Shown here: piece by piece, positions 1 through 5,041 of the stretch
Layout of the letters: the number at the start of each line of letters is the position of its first letter
How positions within the stretch are numbered: the stretch's first letter is position 1
DNA from: Methanofastidiosum sp.
GTDB taxonomy: Archaea > Methanobacteriota_B > Thermococci > Methanofastidiosales > Methanofastidiosaceae
Direction of reading: 5' to 3'
DNA length: 8,921 bases
Assembly (NCBI GenBank): GCA_013329085.1
Contig: DUKX01000074.1
Coordinates: 1,402 to 10,322 of the forward strand
The notes under the pieces: model-generated
The model's input: the letters and a program-made list of their open reading frames with translations, nothing else
What the model was told of the DNA's origin: nothing
Database searches by the model: none
Translations under genes and position numbers: made by a program

Positions 1-201
1 ACACTAGTTAGCACTGATCCTGTCGTAAAGGTCGAGGGCAACAAGTTCTATGTGGGAGATATTGCCGGTGGCGAAAAGATTGAATTAAACATTTATCTCA
101 AAGCGAAGCAGAGTGGGGTTTATTCAGGTACCATTTCCTATAAACACGATGCAATTGATACATATGCGAGAATAAGGGATATCACAACAAGAGTTCCATA
201 G
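1..201 (+). CDS. C-terminal end of a secreted beta-sandwich domain protein (5' truncated by window edge)
   Basis: Frame 1 is open from the first base to the TAG at 199-201 and gives 66 residues of a C-terminus; the start lies outside the window. The product aligns without gaps to the last 66 residues of the complete lipoprotein at 770-1285, with about 39 identities by my hand count, including the stretch IYLKAKQSGVY. The segment has the alternating hydrophobic pattern and GD-I-G-GEKI turn seen in archaeal surface proteins with Ig-like/COG1361-type repeat domains. By analogy to its paralogue it is probably a signal-peptide lipoprotein facing the outside of the cell, but its N-terminus cannot be seen. 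Function is unknown. It is followed by T-rich DNA and the hicB promoter region. Coding status is secure because of the paralogue; the family name is an inference. Confidence 0.85.
   Translation, partial: TLVSTDPVVKVEGNKFYVGDIAGGEKIELNIYLKAKQSGVYSGTISYKHDAIDTYARIRDITTRVP
1..201 (+). repeat. Tandem paralogue repeat, copy 1
   Basis: Positions 1-201 align to 1085-1285 with a constant offset of 1084 and no gaps. Nucleotide similarity is high in the middle (for example around GAGGGCAACA, GATATT and AAGCAGAGTGG) and lower at the 3' end. This marks an old gene duplication in which both copies still encode protein. Confidence 0.8.
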
Positions 202-218
202 TCTCTTTTTACCCAAAA

Positions 219-228
219 TTTTTTATAA
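219..228 (+). promoter_or_regulatory. Probable box A (TATA) of hicB; transcript likely leaderless
   Basis: TTTTTTATAA is centred about 25 nt upstream of the hicB ATG at 249, the usual archaeal box A to transcription start distance. No Shine-Dalgarno sequence precedes this ATG, which agrees with a leaderless mRNA. A second AT-rich run, TATATAAATA at 232-241, is an alternative but would place the start inside the gene. The T-runs at 206-210 and 219-224 may also help end transcription of the gene at 1-201. Confidence 0.4.
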
Positions 229-248
229 CAATATATAAATATTTTATT

Positions 249-458
249 ATGACTAAAAAATATAATATACTCATTGAAAAAGATGAAGATGGGTACTATG
301 TTTCTGAGGTTTTAGATTTACCAGGTTGTCACACTCAAGCAAAAACTATTGATGTGCTACTAGAAAGAACAAAAGAAGCAATAAAGGCATATCTTGAAGT
401 TGAAACTCAAACAGACTATCCACTTGAATTTGTCAGAGTTCAGGAAATCGAGGTATAG
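249..458 (+). CDS. hicB: HicB-like antitoxin (short form)
   Basis: This encodes a 69-residue protein of the HicB/UPF0150 family, whose members neutralise HicA mRNA interferases. The fold's hallmark is visible: an N-terminal strand with acidic turn (IEKDEDGYYVSEV, residues 9-21), the DLPGC motif (residues 23-27), then the helix TIDVLLERTKEAIKAYLE. It ends shortly after the core, so it lacks the C-terminal ribbon-helix-helix or helix-turn-helix DNA-binding domain of longer HicB proteins; short forms of about 70 residues are common. The ATG at 249 has no ribosome binding site and fits leaderless translation from the box A at 219-228. The hicA remnant begins 2 nt after the stop codon, the usual toxin-antitoxin arrangement. 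Because that partner is frameshifted, this antitoxin may be a leftover or may act on another HicA elsewhere in the genome. Confidence 0.85.
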   Translation: MTKKYNILIEKDEDGYYVSEVLDLPGCHTQAKTIDVLLERTKEAIKAYLEVETQTDYPLEFVRVQEIEV

Positions 459-460
459 TA

Positions 461-689
461 TTGTCCTCCACACCAAAAATATCAGCTAAAGAACTTTCTA
501 GAGCAATTCAAAAATTAGGATTTTTTTATAGTCATACTACTGGAAGTCATATGGTATACAAACTATAATGACGGTAGAACTATTGTGATACCAAATCATC
601 CAGGGGAGAAGATAGGAACTGGGCTTCTTCTAAAAATTATTAAAAAAGACCTGAATATCTCGAAAGAGGAATTTCTTAAATTACTTTGA
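461..689 (+). pseudogene. hicA: HicA-like mRNA interferase toxin, frameshifted
   Basis: HicA toxins are small double-stranded-RNA-binding-fold RNases that cleave mRNA in the cytoplasm. From TTG 461, preceded by GAGGT at 450-454 with a 6-nt spacer, the frame reads a typical HicA N-terminus with ISAKELSRAIQKLGF and the catalytic-His motif GSH (His at residue 30, codon 548-550). It then stops at TAA 566-568 after only 35 codons. In the next frame the family's second half continues without a break: DGRTIVIPNHPGEKIGTGLL, ending in EEFLKLL and TGA 687-689. Removing one base near 563 restores a normal reading, GSH-MVYKYN-DGR, with the spacing expected for the family and a total length of about 75 residues. 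The break is therefore a single-base insertion (or a sequencing error). A full-length toxin would need +1 frameshifting; the short product has the histidine but lacks half the fold. Confidence 0.8.
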
Positions 690-719
690 TTCCTTTATCA
701 ACTCTTCTAATACAGAACA

Positions 720-734
720 AGTTAAATAGAACAA
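720..734 (+). promoter_or_regulatory. Probable box A promoter of lipoprotein gene at 770
   Basis: AGTTAAATAGAACAA starts 50 nt upstream of the ATG at 770 and contains a TATA-like TTAAATA. Nearly the same 15-mer occurs at 1351-1365, 51 nt upstream of the dppA start, so the element is conserved at the same distance in both genes. A start of transcription about 25 nt downstream would leave a leader of roughly 20 nt carrying the GGTGA ribosome binding site. Confidence 0.5.
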
Positions 735-760
735 AAACATACATTAAATTTAGTTTCTAA

Positions 761-765
761 GGTGA
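761..765 (+). promoter_or_regulatory. Ribosome binding site of lipoprotein gene
   Basis: GGTGA with a 4-nt spacer to ATG 770. The same sequence in the same position before 1402 fixes the start of dppA by homology. Confidence 0.6.
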
Positions 766-769
766 AATC

Positions 770-1285
770 ATGAAAAAAGAAAGTAAATTAATCGGCTCCT
801 TAATAGTATTACTAATGCTGTCCTCTATTCTTTGTGGCTGTGTCAGTCAGGGAACAACAACAATCAGCTACGAATCAACTCCTACCGGCAACGAGCAAAC
901 ACCCTCTACCAATGCACCAGATACAACTTCCCAATCGGGCTCCCCGTACATACTTGCAAGTGTATCCTACGATACAGAAACAATCGATAACAATAATCAC
1001 ATACAGCTTTCAGTTCAGAACTATGGTAAGGGCAAGGCAACTAACGTTGCGATAGTGATTTCAAACGACTACTACTCTAATTTCTTCCTGGTAAGTGTTA
1101 ACCCGAACCTAAGGGTTGAGGGCAACAGGTTCTATATAGGGGATATTGGTGCCGGCGAGAAGATTCAAGTGGATATTTATCTCAAGGCAAAGCAGAGTGG
1201 AGTGTACACGGGTACTATTTCATATACTTATGATGGGCTAGAAGAAAGTGGAAAGATAATGGATCTCAGAACATTAGTTCCATAA
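770..1285 (+). CDS. Lipoprotein with Ser/Thr-rich linker and Ig-like (COG1361/CARDB-type) domain
   Basis: This is a 171-residue predicted lipoprotein. Residues 1-23 form a signal peptide: a KK-K start, a hydrophobic stretch LIVLLMLSSIL, then the lipobox CG-C with Cys24 as the likely lipidated residue. Residues 25-58 are a low-complexity Ser/Thr/Gln/Pro linker typical of surface tethers. Residues 59-171 form a single beta-rich domain with motifs such as LSVQNYGKGKATNVAI and IGDIGAGEKI. This pattern is seen in archaeal COG1361/CARDB-like domains that often mediate adhesion or scaffolding; no catalytic residues are evident. The last 66 residues match the truncated gene at 1-201 (about 59% identity by hand), so the two are tandem paralogues. 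Its promoter and signal peptide match those of dppA immediately downstream, which hints at co-regulation with the peptide transporter. The molecular function is not known. It ends in T-rich DNA, so it is probably its own transcription unit. Confidence 0.85.
   Translation: MKKESKLIGSLIVLLMLSSILCGCVSQGTTTISYESTPTGNEQTPSTNAPDTTSQSGSPYILASVSYDTETIDNNNHIQLSVQNYGKGKATNVAIVISNDYYSNFFLVSVNPNLRVEGNRFYIGDIGAGEKIQVDIYLKAKQSGVYTGTISYTYDGLEESGKIMDLRTLVP
1085..1285 (+). repeat. Tandem paralogue repeat, copy 2
   Basis: Partner of the repeat at 1-201. Both copies end at the same codon (V-P-stop), so the duplication covers the C-terminal domain up to the stop. The region between the two copies holds hicB and the hicA remnant. 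Confidence 0.8.
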
Positions 1286-1306
1286 TATTTTATTTTTCTT
1301 TTTTTA
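1286..1306 (+). terminator. T-rich archaeal-type terminator after lipoprotein gene
   Basis: Directly after the TAA at 1283-1285 comes a run of mostly T with T5 at 1293-1297 and T7 at 1299-1305. No hairpin is visible. Archaeal RNA polymerase stops on such oligo-T tracts. A new promoter follows at 1351. Confidence 0.5.
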
Positions 1307-1350
1307 AAATCAACTAATTTTCCTGTTAGATTCTCAATAGATATAGAAAA

Positions 1351-1365
1351 AGTTAAATAGAATAA
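1351..1365 (+). promoter_or_regulatory. Probable box A promoter of the dpp operon
   Basis: AGTTAAATAGAATAA lies 51 nt upstream of the dppA ATG at 1402 and is a near copy of the element at 720-734. It is the only promoter-like site I can point to for the importer genes as a group. Confidence 0.5.
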
Positions 1366-1390
1366 TCTCTTTTAGTAAGAATGAGTTTCT

Positions 1391-1396
1391 AGGTGA
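1391..1396 (+). promoter_or_regulatory. Ribosome binding site that sets the dppA start
   Basis: AGGTGA with a 5-nt spacer to ATG 1402. The GTG at 1393 lies inside this site, so it is a poor start candidate although it opens the same frame. The homologous leader at 761-770 uses the ATG in this position. Confidence 0.6.
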
Positions 1397-1401
1397 AATT
1401 A

Positions 1402-3090
1402 ATGAAAAAAGAAGGTAAACTACTTGGACTCTTGATAGCATTGATAATGCTGTCATCCGTTTTTAGCGGTTGTGCTGACCAAGGTACAACAACACCTCCC
1501 AGCACAACAGACTCAACTTCCAAATATGGGGGTACTTTAGTCTTTGGTTCTAGTGGTGATGCAGTAAGACTCGACCCGGCTGATGTTACAGACGGGGAAT
1601 CAATACAGAGGATGGACAACATACATGAAGGACTCGTCATGTATGAAGAGGGAACTACCAGTATCAAGCCCTCCCTTGCTACTGAGTGGACAATTTCAGA
1701 AGATAAGAAAACAATTACATTCAAACTTAGAAAAGGCGTCAAATTCCACAAAGGATTTGGGGAGATGACCGCAGATGATGTTGTGTTCTCATTTGCAAGA
1801 CAGTATGATCCAAACAACTGGTATTATGACAAAGGAGAATGGGCATATTGGGGCTACATGTTCAGCGACATTGAAAGTGTCGAGAAGATAGACGATTACA
1901 CAGTTGCAATTCACATGAAAAACCCGAACTCCTCAATAATGACAAGCCTTGCCATGTTCACAGCGGACATAGTAAGTGAAAAAGCTGCAAAGCAGTACGG
2001 TGACGATTATTTCAAAAATCCAGTAGGTACAGGGCCATTTGAGTTTGTCGAGTGGGCAAAGGATGATCACATTACTCTTAAGGCATTCGAGGATTACTGG
2101 GGAGGAAGAGCTTACCTTGATCAGGTAATATTCAAGGTAATACCAGACCCCTCTGCACGTTTGATGTCTTTACAGGCTGGCGAAATTGATGGGATGGAAT
2201 ACCCAGACCCAACACAGCTTGAAATAATCAAACAAAACCCAGCTCTACAACTCGTATCTCATGCAGGTATGAATATAGGCTACATCGCCCTAAACTGCGG
2301 TGAAGGGTATGTCGACAAAAATGGTAACTATCAGTGGGACGATGGAGAAGAAGTCGCAGTTCCAGGGGCATTTGAGCCATTCAAAGACATTAGAGTAAGA
2401 CAGGCCATCGCATATGCAATAAACAAAGAGACAATAGTAAAAAATCTATACAAGGACGCAGCAACAGTTGCTACCCAGGGAATGCCACCCGGATTACTTG
2501 GATACAACGATCAACTTGTTGGATATCCATACGATCCAGAAAAAGCAAAGCAACTATTGAAAGATGCGGGGTATGAAAATGGATTTGAAGTAACTCTTTG
2601 GCATATGGGTTCAACATCAAGGCCATACTTCCCAGAGCCGACTGGAATAGCAGAGGCAATACAGAGCGACCTTGCAAAAGTTGGAATAAAGGTAACTCTA
2701 TTCACCGAAGACTGGGGCACATATCTACAGGACGCAGAGGCAGGAAAGGCATCAATGATAATGCTCGGATGGTCTGGAGACAATGGTGACCCTGACAACT
2801 TCTTGAATGTCTTATACTCTGATCACGTCTGTACAGTTGGCAGCGCTGGCAACTATGGATTTAAGAGAAATGCACCACTACAAAAAGTTCTCAACAACGC
2901 CCTATTGACATTTGACCAGGATCAGAGGGATACTCTCTACAGGCTCGCAAATAAGATGATAGTTGATGAAGCCACACATGTATTTGTTGCACACGCAGAT
3001 CAAAATCTAGCCTTTAAGAGCAGTGTAAAGGGATTCGTGATACACCCAACAGATAGGAAGTTCTTTTATCCGGTATATAAAGAAAAATAA
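1402..3090 (+). CDS. dppA: Dipeptide/oligopeptide ABC transporter substrate-binding lipoprotein (SBP family 5)
   Basis: This 562-residue extracellular binding protein delivers peptides, or possibly another family-5 ligand such as nickel chelates, to the DppBC channel. The signal peptide ends in the lipobox SG-C with Cys24, followed by a short Thr/Ser linker (25-41). The family-5 core is clear: GGTLVFG near 43, LATEWTISEDKKTITFKLRKGVKFH (about 92-116), ADDVVFSF, NPVGTGPF (206-213), a VRQAIAYAINKE block (332-343), YNDQ, DPEKAKQLLKDAG (378-390) and GWSGDNGDPDNFL (456-468). The last is the segment that in E. coli DppA holds the aspartate contacting the ligand amino group. Two features stand out: an acidic EF-hand-like loop at 305-316 within a segment absent from E. 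coli DppA as I recall it, and the sequence EPTG at 412-415 where E. coli has an arginine pair. The ATG at 1402 is preferred over GTG 1393 because of the leader homology. dppB follows after 36 nt. Confidence 0.93.
   Translation: MKKEGKLLGLLIALIMLSSVFSGCADQGTTTPPSTTDSTSKYGGTLVFGSSGDAVRLDPADVTDGESIQRMDNIHEGLVMYEEGTTSIKPSLATEWTISEDKKTITFKLRKGVKFHKGFGEMTADDVVFSFARQYDPNNWYYDKGEWAYWGYMFSDIESVEKIDDYTVAIHMKNPNSSIMTSLAMFTADIVSEKAAKQYGDDYFKNPVGTGPFEFVEWAKDDHITLKAFEDYWGGRAYLDQVIFKVIPDPSARLMSLQAGEIDGMEYPDPTQLEIIKQNPALQLVSHAGMNIGYIALNCGEGYVDKNGNYQWDDGEEVAVPGAFEPFKDIRVRQAIAYAINKETIVKNLYKDAATVATQGMPPGLLGYNDQLVGYPYDPEKAKQLLKDAGYENGFEVTLWHMGSTSRPYFPEPTGIAEAIQSDLAKVGIKVTLFTEDWGTYLQDAEAGKASMIMLGWSGDNGDPDNFLNVLYSDHVCTVGSAGNYGFKRNAPLQKVLNNALLTFDQDQRDTLYRLANKMIVDEATHVFVAHADQNLAFKSSVKGFVIHPTDRKFFYPVYKEK
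2314..2349 (+). other. EF-hand-like calcium-binding loop encoded within dppA
   Basis: Residues 305-316 read DKNGNYQWDDGE: D1, N3, N5, Q7, D9 and E12. This places oxygen ligands at every position used by a canonical 12-residue EF-hand loop. It resembles the D-x-N-G-N-x-x-W-D-x-G-E calcium loops common in secreted prokaryotic proteins. Calcium binding is inferred from the pattern only. Confidence 0.5.
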
Positions 3091-3095
3091 ATAAA

Positions 3096-3114
3096 TTTTT
3101 ATTTTCTTTTTTTT
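3096..3114 (+). terminator. T-rich tract between dppA and dppB, possible partial terminator
   Basis: The tract has T5 at 3096-3100, T4 at 3102-3105 and T8 at 3107-3114, and runs straight into the GGAGAT ribosome binding site of dppB (3115-3120). It has the composition of archaeal terminators but sits inside the operon, so it may stop part of the transcripts after dppA. No separate promoter for dppB is apparent in the 36-nt gap. Confidence 0.4.
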
Positions 3115-3126
3115 GGAGATTAAAAA

Positions 3127-4134
3127 ATGAAAGAGTATATATTGAAACGGCTCGGATTACTAGTTATTGTACTATTTGGAGTTTCAATAATTACATTTAG
3201 TTTAATTAGGCTTGCCCCTGGTGATCCTGCAGTTCACCTTGTTGGTGAGCACGCTTCGCCCCAAGTTTTAGAAAATATAAGGGAGAAATATCACCTTAAC
3301 GACCCAATATATGTTCAGTATTTTTATTGGCTGAACATGGCCTTACACGGTGATCTCGGGAGGTCGATAGAATCTCGTGATCTTGTTACAAACGAGATCA
3401 TGGAAAGACTGCCTATGACCTTGGAGCTTACCCTTTTTGCAATTATTATATCATCAATAATCGGTATCGTTGCAGGAGTTATATCTGCAGTCAAGCAGTA
3501 CTCTTTAGCAGATTATGGTGTTATGGTGGGCGCACTTTTTGGTGTGTCCATGCCGGTCTTTTGGCTTGGGCTTATGCTCATCTATATATTTAGTATACAG
3601 CTGGGATTAACGCCTGTGGGCGGTAGGCTTACTACAGGGATAGAACTTCATCGGATTACAGGGATGTTTGTCCTTGATAGCATACTAACATTGAACTGGC
3701 CCGCATTTGTGGACTCGCTAAAACACCTAATACTCCCAGCATTCGCTCTTGCAACAATACCAATGGCAACTGTTGCAAGGATGACACGCTCGTCAATGCT
3801 TGAGGTCCTAAGGCAGGATTTTATCAGAACTGAAAGGGCGAAAGGTCTCTCAGAAAGAACTGTGATATACAAACACGCAGTGAAAAATGCTCTAATACCT
3901 ATAGTAACTGTCATCGGCATGGAAATAGGGATGTTGATGGGAGGGGCAGTGTTGACTGAGACTATTTTTACTCTTCCTGGTCTTGGGAAATATATTACAG
4001 ATGCCATACTTGCCTATGACTATCCCGTAGTCCAGGGATTTACATTATTTTTTGCAACGATTTTCGTTTTAGTTAATCTGCTCACTGATATCATCTATGT
4101 ATATATAGACCCAAGAATTAAGTATGAGGGATAA
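3127..4134 (+). CDS. dppB: Dipeptide/oligopeptide ABC transporter permease, DppB type
   Basis: This 335-residue inner permease subunit forms one half of the transmembrane pathway with DppC. The N-terminus (YILKRLGLLVIVLFGVSIITFSL, first membrane helix about 10-27) and the following LAPGDPA motif are typical of DppB/OppB, as is the external loop with HLNDPIYVQYFYWL and GDLGRS. Further hydrophobic helices lie at about 100-121, 132-158, 199-216, 256-277 and 302-325, giving six in all. The cytoplasmic EAA loop that docks the ATPase is at about 231-258 (RTERAKGLSERTVIYKHAVKNALIP). The family end signature DPRIKYEG is intact. The ATG at 3127 follows GGAGAT at 3115-3120 with a 6-nt spacer. The length is normal for the family, and dppC starts 1 nt after the stop, indicating translational coupling. 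Confidence 0.95.
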   Translation: MKEYILKRLGLLVIVLFGVSIITFSLIRLAPGDPAVHLVGEHASPQVLENIREKYHLNDPIYVQYFYWLNMALHGDLGRSIESRDLVTNEIMERLPMTLELTLFAIIISSIIGIVAGVISAVKQYSLADYGVMVGALFGVSMPVFWLGLMLIYIFSIQLGLTPVGGRLTTGIELHRITGMFVLDSILTLNWPAFVDSLKHLILPAFALATIPMATVARMTRSSMLEVLRQDFIRTERAKGLSERTVIYKHAVKNALIPIVTVIGMEIGMLMGGAVLTETIFTLPGLGKYITDAILAYDYPVVQGFTLFFATIFVLVNLLTDIIYVYIDPRIKYEG

Positions 4135-4135
4135 A

Positions 4136-5041
4136 ATGGATAATGACGCCCCAATTCAAACAAAACAACGCACAAGGACCCAGATAACAATAAAGCAGTT
4201 GAAGAAAAATAAGACTGCCATGATTGGTCTTGGGATGCTTATTATTATATTCATACTCTGTTTTGGCGCTCCAATATTCGCCCCCCATGACCCCAGTGAT
4301 GTTGACCTTGACCGTGGCCTAAAACCGGGGTTTTGGTCTGAAGATGGGCTCAAAGGATACCTTCTCGGAACTGATAATTTGGGGAGAGACATACTCTCTA
4401 GAATTCTTTATGGTGGGAGAGTTACACTTAGTGTTGGGTTTGTTGCCCTAGGATTTGCCCTAGTAGTTGGAACAGGGTTAGGTCTTGCCGCAGGATATCT
4501 AGGGGGTAAGATAGATAGTATATTGATGAGGATAGCAGACATACTTTTTGCTTATCCTGCTCTATTACTCGCACTTGTAGTTGCAGGGACACTTGGGAGG
4601 GGTATAGATAAGGCAATGCTTGCTATTGGGATAGTTTACACTCCTCAGATGGCAAGGATAATTAGAAGTGCTGTTCTATCGATTAAAGAGATGGAGTACA
4701 TCGAAGCAGAACACTCTCTTGGTGCATCAAACTGGAGGATAGTTTTCAAACATGTCCTACCAAACTCTTTAGCACCGCTCATAGTCTACTCAACACTCAT
4801 GCTTGCAACAGCAATCCTTGATGCTGCAGCCCTTGGATTTCTCGGGGTCGGCGCACAGTCACCTTCACCTGAATGGGGGCTTTCTCTTTCTATTGCAAGA
4901 AAATATCTAGTTACAGGTGCATGGTGGGCGGCTACTTTTCCTGGAGTTGCTATTTTGCTTTCAGTTATATCGCTGAATATGCTGGGCGATGGGCTAAGAG
5001 ATGCACTTGATCCAAGACTCAAAGGAGGTAACAAGATATGA
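4136..5041 (+). CDS. dppC: Dipeptide/oligopeptide ABC transporter permease, DppC type
   Basis: This 301-residue second permease subunit pairs with DppB. It shows the DppC layout: a basic cytoplasmic N-terminus (KQRTRTQITIKQLKKNKTA), a first helix at about 29-48, APHDPSDVDL and the LLGTDNLGRDILSRILYGGR motif (about 77-95). Helices follow through about 220, with the EAA loop YIEAEHSLGASNWRIVFKHVLPN at 188-210 and the C-terminal LNMLGDGLRDALDPRLKG. I start it at ATG 4136 because GAGGG (4126-4130) lies 5 nt upstream. ATG 4124 would add only MRDK, would overlap dppB and has no ribosome binding site. The stop TGA overlaps the ATG of dppD in an ATGA, so the two are translationally coupled. No key residue appears to be missing. 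Confidence 0.94.
   Translation: MDNDAPIQTKQRTRTQITIKQLKKNKTAMIGLGMLIIIFILCFGAPIFAPHDPSDVDLDRGLKPGFWSEDGLKGYLLGTDNLGRDILSRILYGGRVTLSVGFVALGFALVVGTGLGLAAGYLGGKIDSILMRIADILFAYPALLLALVVAGTLGRGIDKAMLAIGIVYTPQMARIIRSAVLSIKEMEYIEAEHSLGASNWRIVFKHVLPNSLAPLIVYSTLMLATAILDAAALGFLGVGAQSPSPEWGLSLSIARKYLVTGAWWAATFPGVAILLSVISLNMLGDGLRDALDPRLKGGNKI

Larger units (their letters stand above)
720..862 (+). repeat. Direct repeat, copy 1: promoter, RBS and lipoprotein signal peptide
   Basis: This segment and 1351-1494 are diverged direct copies. They share AGTTAAATAGAA, then AGTTTCTA(A)GGTGAAAT just before the start, and ATGAAAAAAGAA at the start codon. They also encode the same signal peptide pattern, with 16 of 24 residues identical up to the lipobox cysteine, followed by QGTTT. 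Similarity ends after that point because the mature proteins are unrelated. Confidence 0.75.
1351..1494 (+). repeat. Direct repeat, copy 2: promoter, RBS and lipoprotein signal peptide
   Basis: Counterpart of 720-862. The conserved blocks are the box A 15-mer, AGTTTCTAGGTGAAAT at the ribosome binding site, the ATGAAAAAAGAA start and the lipoprotein signal peptide through QGTTT. Confidence 0.75.

Noticed and set aside
521..527. T7 homopolymer in hicA as the site of the frameshift
   Set aside because: The conserved GSH motif after the T-run is still in the original frame, so the shift must occur later, between about 551 and 566.
720..862. Possible riboswitch or mobile-element end in the repeated leader
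   Set aside because: The repeat is explained by a box A, a ribosome binding site and a homologous signal peptide; no inverted repeats, target duplications or structured RNA are visible.
1393..1401. GTG 1393 as dppA start
   Set aside because: It falls within the AGGTGA ribosome binding site; the duplicated leader at 761-770 uses the ATG position corresponding to 1402.
1389..1817. 142-codon open frame on the minus strand
   Set aside because: It lies opposite the start of dppA, whose protein family match is clear. Its translation shows no domain or plausible initiation context, so it is an antisense shadow.
4124..4135. ATG 4124 as dppC start
   Set aside because: No ribosome binding site at the right distance. 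ATG 4136 has GAGGG 5 nt upstream and begins just after the dppB stop.
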